DNA of 64,000 nt, taken from positions 124,001 to 188,000 of the forward strand of contig NZ_QARE02000009.1 of NCBI RefSeq assembly GCF_003052515.2, read 5' to 3'. The translations under genes were made by a program, and so were the position numbers. The notes beneath the pieces were generated by a model that had not been told where the DNA came from, ran no database searches, and saw only the letters and a program-made list of their open reading frames with translations. Origin of the DNA: Pseudomonas sp. RIT409. Lineage in GTDB: Bacteria > Pseudomonadota > Gammaproteobacteria > Pseudomonadales > Pseudomonadaceae. Of the stretch, positions 1 through 7,344 are shown piece after piece. Numbering within the stretch: position 1 is the first letter of the stretch; each line of letters starts with the position of its first letter.

Positions 1-1832
1 GCATGCACCGTCGCGGTGGCGGTGTAACAGAACAGGTTGAGAAAACGTTTGCCTTGCGCCTCCCGCTGAATACGCATGCGCATTGGCCGGTGGTCGAGGA
101 ACAGCCCGGTATCCAGGTAGTCGGTCAAGTTGACCAGCAGCTTGATGCCGCCTTCGTTGACCTCATTGAACTTGCCTTGCGCGCTTTGACGCTCATATTG
201 CTTCGTCCCGCTCTGGCGCTCGCGACGTTTGACCACCACATGGCTCTTGTCGATGTTCAAGGCCTGAGGAATAGCCGCCAGGGCGTCGTACATGCGGATC
301 GAAGCCTTTTGCGGATCGATCGATTTGGGCGCTGCATATTCCTGAACATGCACCCAATCGTGATACAGGTCGATGGCCATCGCGTATTCAGGCATGTCGG
401 CATCGTAGACGCGGTAGCAGTCGATGCCTTCGCGCTTGACCCACTTGCTCAGGCCCTTGACGTTCTTTTGCAGACGGTTGGCGAACATCTGGCCGCCTTC
501 GCTGAGGCGTGGCTGCTCGACCGCCGGCGCGGGCGCGGGCTTGATGGGGTTGCCGTTCTTGTTCAGCGCGCGCGCCTGCAGCCCCTCTGGCAGTGGATCG
601 GAGACGGCCTGTTCACGGGCGGCCTGACGCTGTTCGGGGCTGAGGCGCTCACCTGTGACGAACTGATCCGGTCGCACCTTGATCAGCAACAGTTTGCAGG
701 GCAACGCACCGTTCCAGAAAGCGTACTGTTTATGACTGCGGATGCCCATGCGCTTGCCCAGGTCCGGCGCCCCTGTAAAAACGGCAGCCTCCCAGTTGAG
801 ACAGGCCTGACGCAGACGCTCGCCGAGGTTCTGATAGAGGTACAGCAGGCTCGCTTCGTCCCCCAGGCGCTCGCCGTAGGGCGGGTTGCAGATCACCAGA
901 CCTTTCTGGTTCTGGTCCGGACGCGGCTCGAAGGTGGCCACTTCGCCCTGGTAGATTTTGATCCAGTCCGACAGCCCGGCCCTTTCGACGTTATTGCGAC
1001 CCGGTTGAATCAACCGCGGATCGGCTTCATACCCGCGTATCCATAACGGTGGACGAGCCAGCCCCGCCTCGGCGCGGGCCAGCGCCTCGTCGTGCAGCTT
1101 GCGCCAGAGCGCAGGGACATGGCCCAGCCACGCGGAAAAACCCCAGCGTTCGCGCTTGAGATTGGGCGCAATGTCCGCGGCGATCATCGCTGCTTCCACG
1201 AGGAACGTCCCCACGCCGCACATCGGGTCAGCCAGCGCGCCTCCTTCGGCAGCGATACGCGGCCAGCCCGAGCGGATCAGCACGGCAGCGGCGAGGTTTT
1301 CCTTGAGCGGCGCGGCGCCCTGCTGCAGGCGATAGCCCCGCTGGTGGAGGCTGTGGCCGGACAGGTCAAGGGAGAGAATCGCTTCACCGCGATCCAGACG
1401 CAGGTGGACACGCAGATCCGGGTTCAGCTTATCGATGGAAGGCCGCTCGCCATCGGGGGTCCGCAGCTTGTCGACAATGGCATCCTTGACCTTGAGAGCG
1501 CCGAAATGCGTGTTGTCGATGCCCGAGCCATGGCCGCTGAACTCCACCGCCAGAGTACCGTCGGGCTCCAGATGGTCTGCCCAGTCGATGTCATGGACGC
1601 CGTGATACAAGTCATCGGCGTTTTTCATCGCAAAGCGTTTGAGCACCAGCAGGACACGGTTGGCCAAACGCGACCACAGGCACAGCCGGTAGGCGGTTTC
1701 CATGTCGGCGATGCCGCGAATGGTCGAGGTATGTTCGCGGGTGTCCTGCAAGCCAAGCGCAGTGGCCTCCTCAGCGAGCAGGCTTTCCAGCCCTTTGGGA
1801 CAGGTGAGGAAGAGTTCGTAGCGGTCCGACAT
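1..1832 (-). CDS. rlmL: Bifunctional 23S rRNA methyltransferase RlmKL, 3' end outside the window
   Basis: This enzyme makes m2G2445 and m7G2069 in 23S rRNA during large-subunit assembly. Reading leftwards from ATG at 1832, the protein begins MSDRYELFLTCPKGLESLL, as in Pseudomonas RlmL. About 610 residues are present; the family is roughly 700-750 long, so the end of the RlmK half lies beyond base 1. A THUMP region is expected near residues 45-155, followed by the first methyltransferase domain with DPMCGVGTF and the catalytic NPPYGERLG near residue 316. The visible sequence ends in the SAM-binding motif of the second domain, FLNLFCYTATATVHA. Long open frames on the opposite strand here are shadows. 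The gene is divergent from rmf. Confidence 0.93.
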   Translation of the reverse strand, partial: MSDRYELFLTCPKGLESLLAEEATALGLQDTREHTSTIRGIADMETAYRLCLWSRLANRVLLVLKRFAMKNADDLYHGVHDIDWADHLEPDGTLAVEFSGHGSGIDNTHFGALKVKDAIVDKLRTPDGERPSIDKLNPDLRVHLRLDRGEAILSLDLSGHSLHQRGYRLQQGAAPLKENLAAAVLIRSGWPRIAAEGGALADPMCGVGTFLVEAAMIAADIAPNLKRERWGFSAWLGHVPALWRKLHDEALARAEAGLARPPLWIRGYEADPRLIQPGRNNVERAGLSDWIKIYQGEVATFEPRPDQNQKGLVICNPPYGERLGDEASLLYLYQNLGERLRQACLNWEAAVFTGAPDLGKRMGIRSHKQYAFWNGALPCKLLLIKVRPDQFVTGERLSPEQRQAAREQAVSDPLPEGLQARALNKNGNPIKPAPAPAVEQPRLSEGGQMFANRLQKNVKGLSKWVKREGIDCYRVYDADMPEYAMAIDLYHDWVHVQEYAAPKSIDPQKASIRMYDALAAIPQALNIDKSHVVVKRRERQSGTKQYERQSAQGKFNEVNEGGIKLLVNLTDYLDTGLFLDHRPMRMRIQREAQGKRFLNLFCYTATATVH

Positions 1833-2413
1833 AAGAATTCCAGAGCCATGAGGCGTAATGTGGCCAGGCAACGCGTTGCCCGCCCTGTTTCAAACAGGTG
1901 CCTTTCCGAGAGGACACCTGCGTGGCACACCCGTTGTGCCCATTTGCCGCAACGATACAGGTCGAAGGCGGCGGCGAAGCCCGTGGTCCAACTACCACCG
2001 GGTTCGCGAAATCTGATTTGAAAACACGATTCAGCACGACAACAAAGGGAATAAGAAGCCACAGAGGCGACCCTTCGTCGCTTTAAATCTGACGTCAATC
2101 AGCCATCACGGCCGCATGAGAACGCGTCGCACATTCGATCAGGGCCCCCCATATCAGGGGCTCGGCGGCAAAAAGCCCGGCGAATCCACCCATCACTTAT
2201 GGCCTTAAAGCTTCAATCGTTACGTTCTTATGACAAAACGGTCATTCACACCCTTCGGTTCATTGGTTAGAAATCACCTCAACCTCCGACGCAATGACGG
2301 GGGTGCAGAGCCCGCGACGCCGGCAGCGGGCGACGAAACGGCAGATGATTTCTGCCTGGCCTCAACCTGAGGTCTCCAGGGACATAACAGTCAACAAACG
2401 AGGGCAACACCCT
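1833..2413. other. Intergenic region between rlmL and rmf
   Basis: No credible gene is seen in these 581 bases. Short open frames lack ribosome-binding sites and family resemblance. The stretch must carry the divergent promoters of rlmL and rmf and a long rmf leader. A short inverted repeat (GCCCC/GGGGC) lies at about 2143-2163 but has no T-run on either strand. Confidence 0.5.
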
Positions 2414-2629
2414 ATGAGAAGACTTAAGCGTGATCCGTTGGAAAGAGCTTTTTCGCGCGGATATCAATACGGCGTAACTGGTAAATCCCGTGAGCTTTGC
2501 CCATTTACTCTACCGTCGGTACGTCAAGCCTGGATCAACGGCTGGCGAGAGGGACGCGGCGACAACTGGGACGGTATGACCGGCACTGCGGGTATACACA
2601 GACTCAACGAACTTCACGCAGTCGGCTGA
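2414..2629 (+). CDS. rmf: Ribosome modulation factor RMF
   Basis: RMF is a small basic protein that binds the 30S subunit and drives formation of inactive 100S ribosome dimers in stationary phase. The 71-residue product begins MRRLKRDPLERAF and contains GYQYGVTGKSRELCPF and the conserved tail VRQAWINGWREGR. This is the usual length and sequence for Pseudomonas. An upstream in-frame ATG at 2294 is unlikely to be used because the added 40 residues have no family match. A CACGAGGGC-like purine stretch (ACGAGGGCAACACCCT) precedes the chosen ATG. A strong terminator follows about 115 bases downstream. Confidence 0.97.
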   Translation: MRRLKRDPLERAFSRGYQYGVTGKSRELCPFTLPSVRQAWINGWREGRGDNWDGMTGTAGIHRLNELHAVG

Positions 2630-2745
2630 CACCCTTTTCACTCGGGTGACCGACCTAATTAAGGTTTCTTAAAGAGATTCGACAATCAGATTCGCTTCAC
2701 ACCTGCACCATGCACGTCCCATCCGGACGGCGGGCCAACGCCCAG

Positions 2746-2773
2746 GAGGGGTCCCTATGGGGACCCCTCTTTT
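2746..2773 (+). terminator. Intrinsic terminator after rmf
   Basis: A 10-bp perfect stem, GAGGGGTCCC/GGGACCCCTC, with loop TATG is followed by TTTTCGTTT on the plus strand. It ends the rmf transcript and separates it from the convergent pyrD. Confidence 0.85.
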
Positions 2774-2783
2774 CGTTTGAACC

Positions 2784-3806
2784 TCAACGGCCCATCGCCG
2801 CGATCGCATCCACCGATTCACGAATCAGCGCCGGGCCCTTGTAGATGAAGCCCGAATACACCTGCACCAGGCTCGCGCCAGCCGCGATCTTTTCCGCAGC
2901 ATGGCGACCTTGGGTGATCCCGCCGGCGGCGATGATCGGCAGTTTGCCGCCCAACTCCGCGGCCAGCACCTTGACGATGTGGGTGCTCTTCTCGCGCACC
3001 GGCGCGCCCGACAACCCGCCCGCTTCGTCGGCGTGTGGCAGACTCTCGACGCCTTCACGGCTCAGGGTGGTGTTGGTGGCGATGACGGCGTCCATTCCCG
3101 ATTCGAGCAACGCATGGGCAACGAGCACAGTCTCTTCGTCGCTCATGTCCGGGGCGATCTTGATCGCCAGCGGCACGCGTTTGCCATGGGTCTGCGTCAA
3201 GGCTTCCTGGCGCACACGCAGCGCTTCGAGCAGTTGCTTGAGCGAGTCGCCGAACTGCAGGCTGCGCAGACCCGGCGTGTTGGGCGAACTGACGTTGACC
3301 GTGACGTAGCTGGCGTGGGCATAGACCTTGTCCAGACAGATCAGGTAGTCGTCGACGGCGCGCTCCACCGGGGTGTCAAAATTCTTACCGATATTGATGC
3401 CCAGCACGCCGTTGTAACGGGCCGCCTGCACGCGGCTGACCAGATGATCGACACCCAGGTTATTGAACCCCATGCGGTTGATGATCCCCTCCGCATGAGG
3501 CAGGCGGAAGATCCTAGGTTTCGGGTTGCCTGGCTGAGGGCGTGGCGTCACGGTGCCGATCTCGACGAAACCGAAACCCAGTTGGGCGAAACCATCGATG
3601 GCCGCGCCATTCTTGTCCAGGCCGGCTGCCAGCCCCACCGGATTGGGGAACTGCAAGCCCATCACAGTCACCGGCAGGCGCATGGGTGCCTTGGTGAACA
3701 CGCTATTGAGACCCAACCGACCCCCTGCGCCGATCAAATCGATGGACAGATCGTGAGAGGTTTCAGGGGAGAGTTTGAACAGTAACTGGCGGGCCAGGTT
3801 GTACAT
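2784..3806 (-). CDS. pyrD: Dihydroorotate dehydrogenase (quinone), class 2
   Basis: This membrane-associated FMN enzyme oxidises dihydroorotate to orotate with ubiquinone, the fourth step of pyrimidine synthesis. The 340-residue protein begins [20 protein letters not shown], the N-terminal amphipathic segment typical of class 2. [16 protein letters not shown] lies near the FMN site, [11 protein letters not shown] carries the catalytic serine, and IIAAGGI near the C terminus binds phosphate. I chose ATG at 3806; the open frame extends 21 codons further upstream, without homology. It converges with rmf and is divergent from nasS. Confidence 0.96.
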   Translation of the reverse strand: MYNLARQLLFKLSPETSHDLSIDLIGAGGRLGLNSVFTKAPMRLPVTVMGLQFPNPVGLAAGLDKNGAAIDGFAQLGFGFVEIGTVTPRPQPGNPKPRIFRLPHAEGIINRMGFNNLGVDHLVSRVQAARYNGVLGINIGKNFDTPVERAVDDYLICLDKVYAHASYVTVNVSSPNTPGLRSLQFGDSLKQLLEALRVRQEALTQTHGKRVPLAIKIAPDMSDEETVLVAHALLESGMDAVIATNTTLSREGVESLPHADEAGGLSGAPVREKSTHIVKVLAAELGGKLPIIAAGGITQGRHAAEKIAAGASLVQVYSGFIYKGPALIRESVDAIAAMGR

Positions 3807-3911
3807 GGGCAGGCATGGCTCGTGAGAGGCTGAAGTCAGCCGCGGATTATAGACGTGCGCGAGGGTCAAGCGCGAGGCATGTCGTTAAGTTTGCCGTCTT
3901 GGAGAACTCGC

Positions 3912-3926
3912 TGGCATATGGCTTGC
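3912..3926 (+). promoter_or_regulatory. Sigma-54 promoter of nasS-nasT
   Basis: TGGCAT-N5-TTGC with the invariant GG (3913-3914) and GC (3925-3926) separated by exactly 10 bases fits the -24/-12 consensus TGGCAC-N5-TTGCW very closely. Transcription would start near 3938, just ahead of the leader hairpins, implying NtrC-type nitrogen control. No clear NtrC operator was recognised upstream. Confidence 0.75.
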
Positions 3927-3943
3927 TTCGGATAGCGTCAAAC

Positions 3944-3982
3944 GTGCAGTCCAACGGCGGGCTGCATTTGACAATGGCGTCG
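3944..3982 (+). promoter_or_regulatory. Tandem-hairpin ANTAR target (P1-P2) in the nasS leader
   Basis: P1 is GCAGTCC (3946-3952), loop AACGGC (3953-3958), GGGCTGC (3959-3965), extendable by two outer pairs. P2 is TGAC (3969-3972), loop AATGGC (3973-3978), GTCG (3979-3982). Both hexaloops have A at position 1 and G at position 4, the known signature of RNAs bound by ANTAR antiterminators. P2 shares bases with the 5' arm of the following terminator, so the two structures are mutually exclusive. Confidence 0.75.
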
Positions 3983-4026
3983 CGACCTTCTGGACGAAAG
4001 CCCGGAGGGCGCGGCGTTTTTTTTTT
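3976..4026 (+). terminator. Attenuator terminator in the nasS leader
   Basis: CGTCGCG (3978-3984) pairs with CGCGGCG (4010-4016), and CCTTCTGG (3986-3993) with CCGGAGGG (4002-4009), around loop ACGAAAGC. Ten T residues follow (4017-4026). It lies upstream of nasS, so it can only act as a conditional stop. Formation of P2 consumes its 5' arm, which is the expected antitermination switch. Confidence 0.8.
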
Positions 4027-4071
4027 GGAAGGTCGATGGCCCCCAACGCGCTTTCACGCGGAACCGAGCAC

Positions 4072-5280
4072 ATGAATGACAGCCTCCCTACGGCATTGGC
4101 CTGGGTCAACGGCAGCGACGCGCCGGAATTGAACAGCATCGACGTAGGCTTTATGCCGTTGACTGACTGCGCATCACTGATCGTCGCCGCCACTCAGGGT
4201 TTTTCCCAGCCATACGGCCTCAACATCCAACTACGGCGCCAGACGTCCTGGAGCAGCCTGCGCGATAACCTGGTCAATGGCGAACTGCATGCCGCCCATA
4301 GCCTGTATGGCCTGGTCTACGCAGCGCAACTGGGCATTGGCCTGGCGGCCCAGGACATGGCAGTGCTCATGGGGTTGAACCAGAATGGCCAGAGCATCAA
4401 CCTGTCCACGGCGCTGCAGCAGGCAGGTGTGATCACTCCTGAAGCACTGGACCGCCATACGCACCAAAGCGGGACAAAACTGACCTTCGCCCAGACCCTG
4501 CCCACCGGCAATCACGCGATGTGGCTGTATTATTGGCTGGCCAGCCAAGGCATTCACCCGCTCGAGGATGTCGAGAGCGTCGTGGTGCCGCCACCCAAGA
4601 TGGTCGAGCATCTCAAGGCCGGGCGAATCGATGGGTTCTGCGTGGGCGAACCCTGGGGGGCGAGCGCCGTCAACCAGCGGCTCGGTTTTACGCTTGCCAC
4701 CAGCCAGACCATTTGGCCCGACCACCCGGAAAAGGTGCTGGGCTGCAGCCTGGCGTTTGTCGAGCAGTACCCCAACACCGCACGAGCCCTGGTCATGGCA
4801 GTGCTGGAGGCCAGTCGCTTCATCGAGGGCAGCCTGGACAACCGCCGCAGTGCTGCGCAAATGCTCAGCGGCGTCGACTACGTGAACGCGCCGGTCGAGG
4901 ATATCGAAGCACGATTGCTCGGCCACTACAGTGACGGGCTCGGTCATGAATGGCAGGATCACCACGCGGTCAGCTTTCACCGCAATGGCGAGGTGAACAT
5001 GCCATATCTGTCTGACGGGATGTGGTTCATGACGCAATTCCGCCGATGGGGGTTGCTGCGCGAAGACCCGGATTATCTGACAGTTGCCCGCCAGGTCCAG
5101 CAGTTGGACCTGTATCGTCAAGCCGCCAGCGCCCTGAGCATAGAAGTGCCCTCTTCGCCCCTGCGCAGCAGCCAGTTGATCGATGGCAAGGTTTGGGACG
5201 GCCGCGATCCGGCAGGTTATGCCCGCAGCTTCACACTTCACGCGCTGGCCGGTGCCGCGCCTGACGCCAACGAACATTGA
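4072..5280 (+). CDS. nasS: Nitrate sensor NasS (NrtA/CmpA-like)
   Basis: NasS is the cytoplasmic, substrate-binding-protein-like partner of NasT. Without nitrate or nitrite it sequesters NasT; ligand binding releases it. The 402-residue product has no signal peptide, unlike the transport-related NrtA. It contains VGFMPLTDCASLIVAA near the N terminus and GRIDGFCVGEPWGASA in the second half, both typical of the NrtA/CmpA fold. I chose ATG at 4072, where the conserved sequence MNDSLPTALAWVNGSDAPE begins. An in-frame ATG at 4036 has GGAAGG only three bases upstream and cannot be excluded. The gene sits behind a sigma-54 promoter and an ANTAR-type attenuator, and nasT follows after 9 bases. Confidence 0.9.
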   Translation: MNDSLPTALAWVNGSDAPELNSIDVGFMPLTDCASLIVAATQGFSQPYGLNIQLRRQTSWSSLRDNLVNGELHAAHSLYGLVYAAQLGIGLAAQDMAVLMGLNQNGQSINLSTALQQAGVITPEALDRHTHQSGTKLTFAQTLPTGNHAMWLYYWLASQGIHPLEDVESVVVPPPKMVEHLKAGRIDGFCVGEPWGASAVNQRLGFTLATSQTIWPDHPEKVLGCSLAFVEQYPNTARALVMAVLEASRFIEGSLDNRRSAAQMLSGVDYVNAPVEDIEARLLGHYSDGLGHEWQDHHAVSFHRNGEVNMPYLSDGMWFMTQFRRWGLLREDPDYLTVARQVQQLDLYRQAASALSIEVPSSPLRSSQLIDGKVWDGRDPAGYARSFTLHALAGAAPDANEH

Positions 5281-5289
5281 GGGCGGGAT

Positions 5290-5865
5290 ATGTTGCGCAT
5301 CCTGCTGATCAACGATACGCCGAAAAAAGTCGGCCGCCTGAGAGCCGCACTGGTCGAGGCGGGTTTTGACGTCATCGACGAGTCCGGTCTGATCATCGAT
5401 TTGCCGAAACGCGTTCAAGCGGTGCGACCCGATGTCATCCTGATCGACACCGAATCTCCCGGCCGCGATGTGATGGAGCAAGTGGTGCTGGTCACCCGCG
5501 ATCTGCCCCGGCCTATCGTGATGTTCACCGATGAACACGACCCTGGTGTGATGCGCCAGGCCATCAAGTCGGGGGTTAGCGCGTACATCGTCGAAGGCAT
5601 TCACGCGCAACGCTTGCAACCGATTCTCGACGTGGCCATGGCCCGCTTCGAGAGCGACCAGGATCTGCGCGCCCAGTTGCAGGCGCGCGACCAGCAATTG
5701 GCTGAGCGCAAACGCATCGAGACGGCCAAAGGCTTGCTGATGAAAATGAAAAACTGCAACGAGGAAGAGGCCTACACCTTGATGCGCAGGCAAGCCATGA
5801 GCCGACAGCAGAAGCTTGTTCAAGTCGCGGAACAGATCATTGCCATGAACGAATTGTTGGGCTGA
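5290..5865 (+). CDS. nasT: Nitrate-responsive ANTAR antiterminator NasT
   Basis: NasT binds paired hexaloop hairpins in leader RNAs and prevents formation of overlapping terminators. The 191-residue protein has an N-terminal receiver-like domain (about residues 1-125; MLRILLINDTPKKVGRL), in which the usual acidic pocket is degenerate. The C-terminal ANTAR domain (about 130-190) contains KRIETAKGLLMKMKNCNEEE, the characteristic AKGLLM helix. It is transcribed with nasS, 9 bases apart. Its likely targets in this window are the leaders of nasS and nasA, so it would control both its own operon and the transporter. Confidence 0.93.
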   Translation: MLRILLINDTPKKVGRLRAALVEAGFDVIDESGLIIDLPKRVQAVRPDVILIDTESPGRDVMEQVVLVTRDLPRPIVMFTDEHDPGVMRQAIKSGVSAYIVEGIHAQRLQPILDVAMARFESDQDLRAQLQARDQQLAERKRIETAKGLLMKMKNCNEEEAYTLMRRQAMSRQQKLVQVAEQIIAMNELLG

Positions 5866-5883
5866 TGCCCCGTTACGCGCCTT

Positions 5884-5898
5884 TGGTCCACACTTTGC
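5884..5898 (+). promoter_or_regulatory. Sigma-54 promoter of nasA
   Basis: TGGTCC-N5-TTGC has GG at 5885-5886 and GC at 5897-5898 with the required 10-base spacing. The start point would be near 5910, a few bases ahead of leader hairpin P1. It begins 19 bases after the nasT stop codon. Confidence 0.65.
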
Positions 5899-5913
5899 TT
5901 TAAAGAACACACA

Positions 5914-5955
5914 GGTAGCCAACGGCGGTTGCCCCCACTCACGACAAAGACGTCG
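5914..5955 (+). promoter_or_regulatory. Tandem-hairpin ANTAR target (P1-P2) in the nasA leader
   Basis: P1 is GGTAGCC (5914-5920), loop AACGGC (5921-5926), GGTTGCC (5927-5933). P2 is CGAC (5942-5945), loop AAAGAC (5946-5951), GTCG (5952-5955). Both hexaloops carry A1 and G4. The P1 loop is identical to that of the nasS leader. P2 overlaps the 5' arm of the terminator that follows. Confidence 0.8.
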
Positions 5956-5997
5956 CTCACCCTTTCGCCCTGCGCGAATCGGTGGCGACGTCTTTTT
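5946..5997 (+). terminator. Attenuator terminator in the nasA leader, also end of nasST
   Basis: AAAGACGTCGC (5946-5956) pairs with GCGACGTCTTT (5985-5995). CACC/GGTG and TTCGC/GCGAA extend the stem inwards, and T residues follow to 5997. It lies between nasT and nasA, so it both ends nasST messages and stops nasA messages unless P2 forms. Confidence 0.85.
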
Positions 5998-6020
5998 CGT
6001 TCTGGTCTCGACAAAAGAAC

Positions 6021-6050
6021 CGGGTGGAGCGCCGTCGGCTGCTCCACCTG
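6021..6050 (+). promoter_or_regulatory. Hairpin in the nasA 5' untranslated region
   Basis: GGTGGAGC (6023-6030) pairs with GCTCCACC (6041-6048), with two further outer pairs. It lies downstream of the attenuator and 64 bases before the nasA ATG, with no T-run. It may protect or insulate the transcript; its function is unknown. Confidence 0.4.
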
Positions 6051-6113
6051 CAAGACCTGACCCGTGGCGGTGCAATTGACCACCACAACGATTTCCTGCA
6101 GATGAGGTGTGAC

Positions 6114-7325
6114 ATGACTACAAGTTTCTGGAAGGCCGGCCACAAGCCCACGCTGTTCGCGGCATTTCTCTATTTTGACCTGAGCTTCATGGTCTGGTAT
6201 CTCCTGGGCCCCTTGGCCGTCCAGATTGCCACCGACTTGCACCTGACCACTCAGCAACGCGGGCTGATGGTCGCAACGCCCATCCTCGCCGGGGCGTTTC
6301 TACGCTTCCTGATGGGTATGCTGGCGGATCAGCTTTCCCCCAAGACCGCCGGTATCATCGGTCAGGTCATTGTCATCTGCGCCCTCCTCTGCGCCTGGCA
6401 ACTGGGCATCCACAGCTACGAACAGGCCTTGCTGCTGGGCGTATTCCTGGGCATGGCGGGCGCCTCTTTCGCAGTGGCTTTGCCCCTGGCATCGCAGTGG
6501 TATCCCCCACAACATCAAGGCAAGGCGATGGGCATCGCGGGGGCCGGCAACTCGGGAACCGTCTTCGCCGCCCTGATCGCACCCGTCCTTGCCGCAGCCT
6601 TCGGATGGAGCAACGTCTTCGGATTTGCCGTGCTGCCGCTCGTACTGACGCTGATCGCTTTCTCTTTAATGGCCCGCAACGCACCGGAACGGCCCAAAGC
6701 CAAGTCCATGGGCGACTACTTCAAGGCACTGGGGGACCGAGACAGTTGGTGGTTCATGTTTTTTTACAGCGTGACGTTCGGCGGGTTCATCGGGCTGGCC
6801 AGCGCGTTGCCCGGCTATTTCAGCGATCAATACGGCCTCAGTCCAGTCACTGCGGGTTATTACACTGCAGCGTGCGTTTTCGGCGGAAGCCTGATGCGGC
6901 CGCTAGGCGGCGCATTGGCGGATCGGTTCGGAGGCATCCGGACGCTGTCAGGCATGTACGCGGTCGCTGCCATCTGCATTGCAGCCGTCGGCTTCAATCT
7001 TCCCAGCGCTTGGGCCGCGCTGGCATTTTTCGTGGCTGCCATGCTTGGGCTCGGTGCGGGTAACGGTGCCGTGTTCCAACTGGTGCCTCAGCGGTTTCGC
7101 AAGGAAATAGGCGTCATGACGGGCCTCATCGGGATGGCAGGAGGGATTGGCGGTTTCTTGCTGGCAGCGGGTCTGGGCGCCATCAAGCAGCACACAGGCG
7201 ACTATCAGTTGGGCCTGTGGTTGTTCGCCCTGCTCGGCGTCCTGGCCTGGTTCGGACTGATGAACGTCAAACGCCGCTGGAGGACCACTTGGGGTTCGAC
7301 AGCAGTCACCGCAGCGCGCGTCTGA
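6114..7325 (+). CDS. nasA: Nitrate/nitrite MFS transporter
   Basis: This is a 403-residue major facilitator protein of the NarK/NasA family, predicted to have 12 membrane helices and to import nitrate for assimilation. The N terminus, MTTSFWKAGHKPTLFAAFL, leads into the first helix. Family features include PILAGAFLRFLMGMLADQL (first nitrate-signature region) and glycine-rich helices such as GAGNSGTVFAA and GMAGGIGGF. ATG at 6114 is preceded by GAGGTG; longer upstream frames run through the attenuator and are rejected. Expression is predicted to need sigma-54 and NasT-dependent antitermination. The kinase/phosphatase gene follows 19 bases later, probably in the same transcript. Confidence 0.92.
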   Translation: MTTSFWKAGHKPTLFAAFLYFDLSFMVWYLLGPLAVQIATDLHLTTQQRGLMVATPILAGAFLRFLMGMLADQLSPKTAGIIGQVIVICALLCAWQLGIHSYEQALLLGVFLGMAGASFAVALPLASQWYPPQHQGKAMGIAGAGNSGTVFAALIAPVLAAAFGWSNVFGFAVLPLVLTLIAFSLMARNAPERPKAKSMGDYFKALGDRDSWWFMFFYSVTFGGFIGLASALPGYFSDQYGLSPVTAGYYTAACVFGGSLMRPLGGALADRFGGIRTLSGMYAVAAICIAAVGFNLPSAWAALAFFVAAMLGLGAGNGAVFQLVPQRFRKEIGVMTGLIGMAGGIGGFLLAAGLGAIKQHTGDYQLGLWLFALLGVLAWFGLMNVKRRWRTTWGSTAVTAARV

Positions 7326-7344
7326 CGCAGGAGGAGACTGCCCA

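Noticed and set aside
3..1046. Long plus-strand open frames opposite rlmL
   Set aside because: They lie antisense to rlmL, whose methyltransferase motifs read cleanly on the minus strand; the plus-strand products have no family resemblance.
2143..2163. GCCCC/GGGGC repeat upstream of rmf as a regulatory hairpin
   Set aside because: Short stem, no T-run, and no known link to rmf control.
4231..6075. 614-codon minus-strand frame across nasS-nasT
   Set aside because: It is a GC-driven shadow of two recognised plus-strand genes and passes through the nasA leader hairpins.
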